Shown in pieces: positions 1-7,245 of a stretch of 64,000 bases of DNA. Origin of the DNA: Rhizobium favelukesii (lineage in GTDB: Bacteria; Pseudomonadota; Alphaproteobacteria; Rhizobiales; Rhizobiaceae); the NCBI RefSeq assembly GCF_000577275.2, contig NZ_HG916852.1, forward strand, positions 1,367,001 to 1,431,000, written 5' to 3'. Under the pieces are notes generated by a model, which was given only the letters and a program-made list of their open reading frames with translations, did no database searches and was not told the DNA's origin. Position 1 is the stretch's first letter. Each line of letters starts with the position of its first letter. The position numbers were made by a program, and so were the translations under genes.

Positions 1-887
1 ACGGCTGCTCCCGGCGATTTCTCGTTGCGCTCGCCAAGGAAGAGTTCAGAGGGATTGGCGACCTCGCGCAGTCCCTTGTCTGACATTTCGAAGACGCCGA
101 TCTCGTCCGTCGGTCCAAAGCGGTTCTTGACCGTGCGCAGGATACGGTAGTGATGGCCGCGATCGCCTTCGAAGTAGAGAACGGCATCAACCATGTGCTC
201 GACGACACGGGGGCCTGCGATCTGCCCGTCCTTGGTGACGTGGCCGACGAGAACCATCGCCGCGCCGGTCTGCTTGGCGAAGCGGATCATCGACTGAACG
301 CCGGTGCGCACCTGCGTCACCGTTCCAGGCGCGGATTCAGCCAGTTCGCTCCAAAGCGTCTGGATGGAGTCGATGATCACAAGATCGGGCCGCTTGCCTT
401 CCGCAACCGTCGCCAGAATGTCCTCGACATTGGTTTCGGCAGCCAGCAGGACATCGGTGTCGGCCGCCTGCAGGCGCTGCGCCCGCAACCGTACCTGGGC
501 TACCGCCTCTTCACCCGAAACATAGATGATCCGATGGCCGCGACGGGAAAGCGCTGCCGCCCCCTGCATCAGCAGCGTCGACTTGCCGATACCAGGATCG
601 CCACCGATCAGCACGGCCGAACCGCGCACGAAGCCGCCGCCGAGCGCCCGGTCGAGTTCCGAGATGCCGGTGTTGATGCGCGGCGCTTCTTCAATCTCGC
701 CAGAGAGTGCCGTCAATGCCACCGGGCGGCCTTTCTTCGGCGTCTTGGTCGGCCCACCGCCGATGCCGCCCATCGGGTCTTCTTCGACGATTGTATTCCA
801 CTCGCCGCAGTTATCACACTTGCCCGCCCAGCGGTTATGGACCGCACCGCAGCTCTGGCAGATGAATTGTGTCCTGGCCTTCGCCAT
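1..887 (-). CDS. radA: DNA repair protein RadA, 3' end outside window
   Basis: RadA is a RecA-like ATPase that helps process recombination intermediates in the cytoplasm. The visible 295 residues hold a four-cysteine zinc finger (C10, C13, C24, C27), a Walker A motif GGDPGIGKST at about 95-104, a Walker B stretch LVIIDS near 169-174 and the RadA-specific KNRFG motif at about 254-258. The C-terminal Lon-like domain lies beyond the window edge; the family is usually about 450-460 residues. The ATG at 887 was chosen because the zinc finger begins just after it. It lies on the same strand as alr and dnaB, as in other Rhizobiaceae, but a plus-strand lysE sits between radA and alr. Confidence 0.97.
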   Translation of the reverse strand, partial: MAKARTQFICQSCGAVHNRWAGKCDNCGEWNTIVEEDPMGGIGGGPTKTPKKGRPVALTALSGEIEEAPRINTGISELDRALGGGFVRGSAVLIGGDPGIGKSTLLMQGAAALSRRGHRIIYVSGEEAVAQVRLRAQRLQAADTDVLLAAETNVEDILATVAEGKRPDLVIIDSIQTLWSELAESAPGTVTQVRTGVQSMIRFAKQTGAAMVLVGHVTKDGQIAGPRVVEHMVDAVLYFEGDRGHHYRILRTVKNRFGPTDEIGVFEMSDKGLREVANPSELFLGERNEKSPGAA

Positions 888-1038
888 CAATCATGCTTTC
901 GGTTGGATGGCCGCCAGCGCGTCGCATCGAATCACTTTGATTGCTCAAATAATCATTCGCGGCACCGATCAAAACTAATGATTTCCCTATCAGGGGCTCT
1001 GGTGGCACTTGTTCTCCACTGTCTTGGAGGCCACGACG

Positions 1039-1674
1039 ATGCTGGACTATTCCCTCGCGCACTGGATCGCGTTTTTGACCGCGGCAGTCCTGCTCAACCT
1101 GTCACCGGGTCCCGACATGGCCTTCATTCTCGGCCACACCCTCAAAAGCGGGACAAGGACCGGCTTTGCCGCACTCTTCGGCATCTGGACCGGCGCCAGC
1201 CTGCATGTGGCCATGGCGGCATTCGGTCTCTCCGCGATCCTCGCCGCCTCTGCGCTGGCCTTTTCGATCGTGAAATGGGTCGGTGCAATCTACCTCATCT
1301 GGCTCGGCATTCAGGCCCTGCGCTCGAAAGGCGATGGCGGTCTGGTCAATGCGGCGAAGGACGTCCTGCCCTGGAGCCGCGTCTACAGACAGGGCATCCT
1401 GGTTTCGCTTCTGAACCCGAAAGTCGCGATCTTCTTCCTCGCCTTCCTGCCGCAATTCGTGGTCGACGCCGCCGGACCGACCTGGCTGCAGCTGGCGGTC
1501 CATGGCGTGCTCATCATCGCCGTTGCCGCCTTCATCGAGCCGCCGCTTATTCTGGCGGGAGGCCGCCTTGCCGATCTCATCAAGCGCAAGAGAAGCATCG
1601 GCCTCTGGCTCGACCGCGGTCTTGGCGCGCTGCTGCTGGCGCTCGGCGTGCGACTGGCCCTGACGACGCGCTGA
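1039..1674 (+). CDS. LysE/RhtB family amino-acid exporter
   Basis: This 211-residue inner-membrane protein has the LysE family signature NLSPGPD near residue 20 and about six hydrophobic segments. The family exports amino acids or related compounds (lysine, homoserine, threonine); the substrate here cannot be told from sequence. The ATG at 1039 is preferred to an in-frame ATG at 1009 because a Shine-Dalgarno-like TTGGAGG (1024-1030) sits 8 bases before it. The gene faces away from radA and converges on alr with only five bases between the two stop codons, so no room is left for a separate terminator. Confidence 0.88.
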   Translation: MLDYSLAHWIAFLTAAVLLNLSPGPDMAFILGHTLKSGTRTGFAALFGIWTGASLHVAMAAFGLSAILAASALAFSIVKWVGAIYLIWLGIQALRSKGDGGLVNAAKDVLPWSRVYRQGILVSLLNPKVAIFFLAFLPQFVVDAAGPTWLQLAVHGVLIIAVAAFIEPPLILAGGRLADLIKRKRSIGLWLDRGLGALLLALGVRLALTTR

Positions 1675-1679
1675 GGTCC

Positions 1680-2846
1680 TTAGTCTTCCTCATGCAGGTA
1701 GCGCCGCTCGTGGCGTAGGCCGATGCTGGTCAGGATCTCATAGCCGATCGTGCCGGCCGAGCGCGCGACGTCGTCGACGAGCACGTTCTTCCCGAACAGT
1801 TCCACGTAATCGCCTGCACGCACTGCGTTTTCGGGAAGATCCGTAACGTCGAAAATGGTCAGGTCCATGCTGATGCGCCCCGCAACCGGGACCTTCCGCC
1901 CGGCCACGAAGCCCTGTCCTCCCCGCGGCACGGTCTGACGCAGCGGCACGCCAGCGCTCGACTGGCTGCGCAGGTACCCGTCGGCATAGCCGGCCGACAC
2001 GATGGCGAGCCTGCTGTCGCGGGTCAGTCGCGTGGCGCGGCCATAGCCGACGGATTCGCCCTCTTTCACCGTGCGAACCTGAATGATCCGCGCCTCGGCG
2101 CTCACCACCGGCCGCATCGGGTTCACCATGTCGTTGACGGATTCGCCGCCGTAGAGCGCAATACCGGGACGCGTGAGATCAAAGTGATAGTCGCTGCCGA
2201 GGAAGATGCCAGCCGACGCTGCAAGGCTTGAATCGATACCTTCATAGGCGGCGCTAACCTGTCGAAATGATTCAAGCTGTTGCCGGTTCATCTCCGACGA
2301 ATGGTCGTCGCTGCAGGCCAGATGACTCATGACGAGCACCGGCGCAAAACTTGCCGGGCGCGAAACGTCGTCGGCAAGCGCGATCGCCTCGTCCATGGAA
2401 AGGCCCAGCCTGTTGAAGCCCGTATCGACATTGAGCGCGCAGGGGTAATCGCCGTATTCGGCAAGAACCGCCATCCAGAAGGCGAGTTGCTCTTCCGACG
2501 AGATCACCGGCACGAGGTCGTTTTCGAAGAGCCGCCGCTCAGTGCCGGGCCAGATGCCGGAGAGGACGAAAATGCGTGCGTCCGGCGCGTAGGGCCGCAG
2601 CGTCACGCCTTCATCGACGGTGGCCACGAAGAAATCACGTGCGCCGGCCATGTAGAGCGCTTCGCCGGAGTCTTCGATGCCGGTGCCATAGGCGTCCGCC
2701 TTCACGACCGCGGCGGCCCGCGCCTTTGCCGAGCGTCGCGCCATGTCCTTCCAGTTTTCCGTCAACGCCGTCAGATCGACGGTCAGGCGCAGGCCGGCGG
2801 AATCGAATGGATCTTCGTCTTCGAAACTATCAATAAAATCAGTCAT
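1680..2846 (-). CDS. alr: Alanine racemase
   Basis: Alanine racemase interconverts L- and D-alanine with pyridoxal phosphate and supplies D-alanine for peptidoglycan. The 388-residue protein has the PLP-binding lysine in AVVKADAYGTG (K49), a conserved RPGIALYG motif near 226-233 and the second catalytic residue, tyrosine 268, in SVGYGRA. Its length is normal, with a short acidic N-terminal extension (DSFEDEDPFD). It belongs to the minus-strand core block dnaB-alr-radA. An AraC regulator starts divergently about 140 bases away. Confidence 0.96.
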   Translation of the reverse strand: MTDFIDSFEDEDPFDSAGLRLTVDLTALTENWKDMARRSAKARAAAVVKADAYGTGIEDSGEALYMAGARDFFVATVDEGVTLRPYAPDARIFVLSGIWPGTERRLFENDLVPVISSEEQLAFWMAVLAEYGDYPCALNVDTGFNRLGLSMDEAIALADDVSRPASFAPVLVMSHLACSDDHSSEMNRQQLESFRQVSAAYEGIDSSLAASAGIFLGSDYHFDLTRPGIALYGGESVNDMVNPMRPVVSAEARIIQVRTVKEGESVGYGRATRLTRDSRLAIVSAGYADGYLRSQSSAGVPLRQTVPRGGQGFVAGRKVPVAGRISMDLTIFDVTDLPENAVRAGDYVELFGKNVLVDDVARSAGTIGYEILTSIGLRHERRYLHEED

Positions 2847-2939
2847 GGTACTTCACAAAAGTGGGAGGGTGCTTGTCGCATGGCAGTCTAGAGATCAATA
2901 CGGCAAAGTGAAAGCAAGCCAAGGAGATATCGATCTTGC

Positions 2940-2959
2940 GATCACTTTTGTTCAAGACG
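2940..2959 (+). promoter_or_regulatory. Putative AraC-regulator binding site, copy 1
   Basis: GATCACTTTTGTTCAAGACG lies 29 bases before the araC start. It matches a second copy at 3845-3864, before azlC, at 19 of 20 positions. Two near-identical sites, one before the regulator and one before its adjacent transporter, are what an AraC-type activator would need; binding itself is inferred. Confidence 0.6.
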
Positions 2960-2988
2960 CAGGCGCGCGCCTGAAGTAGTTTGGTTCG

Positions 2989-3846
2989 ATGGAGAATGTA
3001 TCGCAAAAAGAGGCGGCCGACGCGATGCCGCTCGCAGGCATCGAACGGGCGCGCTTCTGGCGTGACCGGCGATTCCGCAACATGGAATGCCTGAGCGCAA
3101 GCTTCCTGACGCATGAGTATGCGCCTCATGCCCACGACACCTTCTCGATTGGCGCGATCGAAAGCGGCACGCAGATCGCAACGATGAAGGGCGTCCGGGA
3201 GGAGACCGGCGCAGGCGATCTCTATCTCATCGACCCAGGCGTCGTGCATGACGGCGTTCCGGGCGGCGAGGGGTATCGCTATCGAATGATCTATCCCGAT
3301 GCCAAACTCTTCGTCGACATCCTCGAAGACGTGACCGGCAGGGCTTTCAACGGCACGCCGTCCTTCCCGAAGGAGCTTCTCAACGATCCCGAGATGGCGG
3401 CTGCCTTCCATTCCGCTCATCGCGTGCTGGAGAGCGGTGCGGGAGCACTGGAATCGGAGGAGGGGATGTTTCGCGTGCTCGCGGCGATCTTCCAGCGTTA
3501 CGGCAGCACGATCGTCGTGCCGGTGGATACGAAGGAGCGTAGCGCGGTTGGCCGCGCTCGCGATTATCTGACCGATAATTTCGACAGCGACATCGGGCTT
3601 GATGAATTGGCTGAAGTCGCGGCTTTGAGCCGCGCGCATCTCATCCGGGCGTTCCGGCGCGAGTATCACATCACCCCGCATGCCTTTCTGACCGACGAGC
3701 GGGTGCGCGAGGCGCGCAAGCTATTGCGGGCAGGGCAGGCGCCTGCCGACGTGGCGATCCAGTGTGGCTTCGCCGACCAGGCGCATTTCACCCGCCACTT
3801 CAAAGCGCGTACCGGCGTCACGCCGGGACAGTATCGCGCGGGGTGA
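2989..3846 (+). CDS. AraC family transcriptional regulator of azlCD (inferred)
   Basis: A 285-residue regulator. The N-terminal half is a cupin-like sensing domain (HEYAPHAHDTFSIG near residue 42, then a GDLYLIDPGVVHDG segment). The C-terminal 100 residues are the double helix-turn-helix of the AraC/XylS family, with GLDELAEVAALSRAHL and VAIQCGFADQAHFTRHF. It starts divergently from alr and is followed 72 bases later by azlC. The repeat at 2940-2959 and 3845-3864 suggests that it controls itself and azlCD. The second copy overlaps its own stop codon. The ligand is unknown; a branched-chain or other amino acid is a guess from the neighbours. Confidence 0.9.
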   Translation: MENVSQKEAADAMPLAGIERARFWRDRRFRNMECLSASFLTHEYAPHAHDTFSIGAIESGTQIATMKGVREETGAGDLYLIDPGVVHDGVPGGEGYRYRMIYPDAKLFVDILEDVTGRAFNGTPSFPKELLNDPEMAAAFHSAHRVLESGAGALESEEGMFRVLAAIFQRYGSTIVVPVDTKERSAVGRARDYLTDNFDSDIGLDELAEVAALSRAHLIRAFRREYHITPHAFLTDERVREARKLLRAGQAPADVAIQCGFADQAHFTRHFKARTGVTPGQYRAG

Positions 3847-3864
3847 TCACTTTCGTTCAAGACG
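3845..3864 (+). promoter_or_regulatory. Putative AraC-regulator binding site, copy 2
   Basis: GATCACTTTCGTTCAAGACG differs from the copy at 2940-2959 only in one T/C. It overlaps the last two bases of the araC stop codon and lies 54 bases before the azlC start, in the same orientation as the first copy. Confidence 0.6.
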
Positions 3865-3918
3865 GTCGCCGTGCAGCGGCTTAACACCCTCCGAGCTTTA
3901 GCAGTTCTGGAGGATTCA

Positions 3919-4623
3919 ATGCCTACGCAAAGGCGACCGATCGGCGATTTTCTTGCCGGAGCGAGAGCAATCCTGCCTCTCGTCGTCGCCGTCATTCCGA
4001 TCGGTCTCGTCTTCGGCGCAGTGTCGGCCACGAAAGGCCTGTCTCCTCTTGAGGCGACCCTGATGAGTGCACTGGTCTTTGCCGGTGGCTCGCAATTCGT
4101 TGCCATGGATCTCTGGACGCACCCGGCAAGCTGGGCGGGCATCGGCTTTGCCGCGCTGCTCGTCAATATCCGCCACGTCCTGATGAGCGCGTCCCTCGGC
4201 ACGAAGATGCAATCGTTCTCGGGCGTGCGGAAATATGCGGCCATGCTGTTCCTGGCCGATGAGATATGGGCGATCGCCGAATTCCGAGCAGGCGTGGCGC
4301 GGCTGACGCCTTCGTGGTTTGCCGGCATCGCCATGCCGTTCTATGTGGCTTGGGTCGGCGCCACGCTGATGGGCGCCTCGCTCGGCGCCTTCTTCGGCGA
4401 TCCGGCTGCCCTCGGGCTCGACTTCGCCTTTCCGGCGGTTTTCGTGGTGCTGGTGATGGGATTCTGGAAGGGGCGCGAGACGGGATCGGTGCTGGCTGCG
4501 AGCGCTCTGGCGGCCGTTCTCGTTCACCAGTTCGTGCCTGGCGTCTGGTACATCGCCGCCGGCGCGCTCGCCGGACTTGCCGCGGCGCTGTGGACGGGCA
4601 AGGCGAAGGCGGTCACGGCATGA
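3919..4623 (+). CDS. azlC: AzlC family permease, large subunit of an amino-acid exporter
   Basis: AzlC and the small protein AzlD form an inner-membrane exporter; characterised pairs export branched-chain amino acids or analogues. This 234-residue protein has the family segments IPIGLVFGAV, LVFAGGSQF and LLVNIRHVLMSASL and about five or six membrane spans. The ATG at 3919 is favoured by CTGGAGG at 3907-3913; an upstream in-frame start at 3871 lacks one. Its stop codon overlaps the azlD start (ATGA), which indicates translational coupling. A copy of the likely regulator site lies in its leader. Confidence 0.93.
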   Translation: MPTQRRPIGDFLAGARAILPLVVAVIPIGLVFGAVSATKGLSPLEATLMSALVFAGGSQFVAMDLWTHPASWAGIGFAALLVNIRHVLMSASLGTKMQSFSGVRKYAAMLFLADEIWAIAEFRAGVARLTPSWFAGIAMPFYVAWVGATLMGASLGAFFGDPAALGLDFAFPAVFVVLVMGFWKGRETGSVLAASALAAVLVHQFVPGVWYIAAGALAGLAAALWTGKAKAVTA

Positions 4624-4922
4624 CCCTGGAGATAAACACGCTTCTTGCGATCCTCGCCATGGCTGCTGCAACGGTGCTGACACGGATGAGCGGCCTGCTT
4701 CTCATTCGCCATGTCGAGATGACCGAGCAGACCCGAACGGCCATCGAGGCTATCCCGCCGGCGGTCCTAATGGCGGTGATCGCACCCACTGCCTTTGCGA
4801 CAGGCTGGGCCGAAACGGCTGCCTGCCTCGTGACGGCGCTCGCAGCGCGCCGCCTGCCGATGCTTGCAAGTGTTGCCGTCGGCGTGGCAACCGTTGCCGT
4901 CCTGCGAGCTGCCGGCCTGTAG
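4620..4922 (+). CDS. azlD: AzlD family permease, small subunit
   Basis: A 100-residue hydrophobic protein with three or four membrane segments and the pattern TVLTRMSGLLL near residue 20, matching the AzlD branched-chain amino-acid exporter subunit. It overlaps azlC by four bases. Its 3' end faces dnaB, with a shared inverted repeat between them at 4933-4960. Confidence 0.92.
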   Translation: MTLEINTLLAILAMAAATVLTRMSGLLLIRHVEMTEQTRTAIEAIPPAVLMAVIAPTAFATGWAETAACLVTALAARRLPMLASVAVGVATVAVLRAAGL

Positions 4923-4932
4923 ATCGAATGGC

Positions 4933-4960
4933 GCACTGACGAGAAAGAACTCGTCAGTGC
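4933..4960. terminator. Perfect 11-bp hairpin between convergent azlD and dnaB
   Basis: GCACTGACGAG (4933-4943) and CTCGTCAGTGC (4950-4960) form a perfect stem with a six-base loop AAAGAA. The right arm includes the dnaB stop codon and the last codons. The base run after it on the plus strand (TCTTCGTATT) is only weakly T-rich, so termination is likely but not certain. Confidence 0.55.
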
Positions 4961-6450
4961 TCTTCGTATTGGATGAAGGAGGGATCGGCGAGATCCGCAA
5001 AGCGCGTGAACTCAGACTGGAAGGCAAGCTTCACCGTGCCGGTCGGTCCGTGGCGCTGCTTGGCAATGATGACGTCGGCGGTGCCCTTTACCTTGTCGAA
5101 CAGGGCTTCCCATTCCGGGTACTTCGGATCGGCGATATCGCGCGGTTCACTGTTCTTGACGTAATATTCCTCGCGGAACACGAACAGCACCACGTCGGCG
5201 TCCTGCTCGATCGAGCCCGATTCACGAAGGTCGGAAAGCTGTGGGCGCTTGTCGTCGCGGCTTTCCACCTGACGCGACAGCTGGGAAAGCGCGATGATCG
5301 GAACGTTCAGTTCCTTGCCGAGCGCCTTCAGGCCGGTGGTGATCTGGGTGATTTCCTGCACGCGGTTTTCGCCAGACTTGCCCGAGCCTGTCATCAGCTG
5401 AATATAGTCCACCACCAGGCAATCGAGGCCGCGCTGGCGCTTCAATCGGCGGGCGCGAGCAGAAAGCTGGGCGATCGAGATACCACCTGTCTGGTCGATA
5501 TAGAGCGGCACCTTCTGCATCATCATCGAGCAGGCGACGAGCTTTTCGAAGTCGGCATCGTTGATGTCGCCGCGGCGGATCTTCGAGGACGAGACTTCCG
5601 TCTGTTCGGAGATGATACGCGTGGCGAGCTGTTCGGACGACATTTCGAGCGAGTAGAAGCCGACGACGCCGCCGTTCTTCGCCTTCATGCTGCCGTCCGC
5701 CTGCACTTCGCCCTCATAGGCGGCGGCGATGTTGTAGGCGATGTTGGTTGCAAGCGAGGTCTTGCCCATGCCGGGACGTCCGGCAAGTACGATCAAGTCG
5801 GAGCGCTGCAGGCCGCCCATCTTCGAGTCGAGCGAGTGGATGCCGGTGGAAATGCCGGAAAGGCCACCGTCGCGTTCCTTGGCCACGGCCGCCATGTCGA
5901 TCGCCAGCGCGACCGCGTCGTTGAACGCCTGGAAACCGCCGTCGTAGCGACCGTTTTCGGCGAGTTCGAACAGACGGCGCTCAGTGTCCTCGATCTGTGT
6001 CTGCGGCGGCATGTCCAGCGGTGCATCATAAGCGATGTTGACGACGTCTTCACCGATTGTGATGAGTGCGCGGCGGAGCGCCAGATCATAGATCGCCCGA
6101 CCGTAGTCTTCGGCGTTGATGATGGTCACGGCTTCGCGGGCGAGCCGAGCGAGGTATTCGGAGACCGTCATGTCGCCGACCTTTTCCTCAGCCTTGAGGA
6201 AGGTCTTGATCGTCACCGGATTGGCGATCTTGCCCATACGGATGATGTCGCCCGCGACTTCGAAGATCTTGCGGTGCAGCGGTTCGTAGAGATGGATCGG
6301 CTTCAGGAAGTCCGACACCCGGTAGTAGGCGTCGTTGTTCATCAGGATCGCGCCGAGAAGCGCCTGTTCGGCTTCGATATTGTTGGGGGCTTCCCGATAG
6401 TGCTGCTCCGCTGGAGCAACGGCGGCAATCTTTCGAGCGACGTCGTTCAT
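4954..6450 (-). CDS. dnaB: Replicative DNA helicase DnaB
   Basis: DnaB is the hexameric helicase that unwinds DNA at the replication fork. The 498-residue protein has the N-terminal primase-interacting domain (NNIEAEQALLGAIL) and a RecA-like C-terminal domain with Walker A GRPGMGKTS at about 224-232 and the DnaB segment LDCLVVDYIQLM. The start at 6450 (MNDVARK) fits the family; an in-frame ATG 15 codons upstream adds a basic leader not usual in DnaB. It is separated from the rpsF-rplI cluster by a marR-emrBA cassette on the other strand. Confidence 0.97.
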   Translation of the reverse strand: MNDVARKIAAVAPAEQHYREAPNNIEAEQALLGAILMNNDAYYRVSDFLKPIHLYEPLHRKIFEVAGDIIRMGKIANPVTIKTFLKAEEKVGDMTVSEYLARLAREAVTIINAEDYGRAIYDLALRRALITIGEDVVNIAYDAPLDMPPQTQIEDTERRLFELAENGRYDGGFQAFNDAVALAIDMAAVAKERDGGLSGISTGIHSLDSKMGGLQRSDLIVLAGRPGMGKTSLATNIAYNIAAAYEGEVQADGSMKAKNGGVVGFYSLEMSSEQLATRIISEQTEVSSSKIRRGDINDADFEKLVACSMMMQKVPLYIDQTGGISIAQLSARARRLKRQRGLDCLVVDYIQLMTGSGKSGENRVQEITQITTGLKALGKELNVPIIALSQLSRQVESRDDKRPQLSDLRESGSIEQDADVVLFVFREEYYVKNSEPRDIADPKYPEWEALFDKVKGTADVIIAKQRHGPTGTVKLAFQSEFTRFADLADPSFIQYEEH

Positions 6451-6791
6451 CTTGATCCGTTCTGTCTTCTTCAGCTTCGGGTGTGGCGCGCGCAAGCGAC
6501 AAAATCAAGCGCGGAAGCGAGAAGGCTTGTGTGCCGCCGTCGATACAGAAGGCCTTTGCCCGTTGTTCGACTTCTCCACAGCCGTACTTGCGGTCAGTGC
6601 AAAAATACCGAAAGTGTCACCTGCAGAACACGGCCAGAAACGACTCACTTCCATTGTGTCTTGCGTGGTAGTCTAAGCCCGTCGGGGGAGACTTGCATCC
6701 AAACAGAGGCTGACGGCTCTTGAAAAAGACCGGAAAACAATATAGGTAGTAAAGATATAATTAGCATGCTAACGAAATAGGACTGAAATAT
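6451..6791. other. Intergenic region between divergent dnaB and marR
   Basis: This 341-base stretch must hold promoters for both dnaB and the marR-emrBA operon. The marR-proximal end is AT-rich and carries a TATAAT overlapping a perfect palindrome (listed separately). I saw no gene or tRNA in the rest. Confidence 0.6.
6756..6772 (+). promoter_or_regulatory. SlyA/MarR-like operator overlapping a -10 element
   Basis: TTAGCATGCTAA (6761-6772) is a perfect 12-bp palindrome that differs by one base from the known SlyA box TTAGCAAGCTAA. It abuts TATAAT (6756-6761) and lies 19 bases before the marR start, where bound protein would block transcription. Autorepression by the MarR protein encoded just downstream is the natural inference. 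Confidence 0.7.
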
Positions 6792-7235
6792 ATGGGAAAT
6801 CCCGTTCTCGGGCGCGAGCTTATCGAAGACCTTGCCGCTTTCAATCGCAAGCTCAGAGCCGTCTTCGACAAGATAGTGCGGGAGCGCAACATGACGTTGC
6901 CGCGCGCCCGTGTCTTCTTCACGCTCAACAAAAAGGACGGAATCAACCAGCGTGAACTTGCCGAACGGCTGGAGCTGGAGACGCCAACGCTCGTCAGAAT
7001 TCTAGATGCGATGGAAGGGCAAGGTTTCGTCCAGCGGCGTGTGGCCGGCTCCGATCGTCGCGCCAAGGAAATCTATATCACCGACACCGGCAAGGTCGTG
7101 GCCGGCGAGATTGATGACATCGCCGTGAAAGTGCGCGCACAGGTCATCGCCGGTATTCCCGAAAATGATCTGAAGACTACTTTGGAAGTGATCCGGGCCA
7201 TGCAAGCCAACCTGCAGGGCATTCGCGGAATTTGA
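6792..7235 (+). CDS. MarR family regulator of the EmrAB-type pump (inferred)
   Basis: A 147-residue winged-helix protein of the MarR/SlyA/EmrR type: GINQRELAERLELETPTLVRILDAM is the recognition region and VAGSDRRAKEIYITDTGK is the wing with the family's D-R-R core. Such proteins repress efflux genes and release DNA on binding small phenolic or other aromatic ligands. It is followed 10 bases later by the MFS transporter and then the adaptor gene. The palindrome just upstream is the likely operator. Confidence 0.92.
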   Translation: MGNPVLGRELIEDLAAFNRKLRAVFDKIVRERNMTLPRARVFFTLNKKDGINQRELAERLELETPTLVRILDAMEGQGFVQRRVAGSDRRAKEIYITDTGKVVAGEIDDIAVKVRAQVIAGIPENDLKTTLEVIRAMQANLQGIRGI

Positions 7236-7245
7236 GGTCCTGCCG

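Noticed and set aside
1005..1030. Possible third copy of the AraC-site before lysE (GGCACTTGTTCTCCACTG)
   Set aside because: Only part of the 20-base pattern matches and a base is missing in the middle, so it is not better than chance.
150..1718. 522-codon open frame on the plus strand across radA and lysE
   Set aside because: It runs antisense to radA and out of frame with lysE, both of which have clear family motifs. Long open antisense frames are expected in GC-rich DNA.
4864..6723. 619-codon open frame antisense to dnaB
   Set aside because: It mirrors dnaB codon structure and has no recognisable domain.
6451..6755. tRNA or small RNA in the dnaB-marR gap
   Set aside because: No cloverleaf-like arms or terminator-like ending could be recognised.
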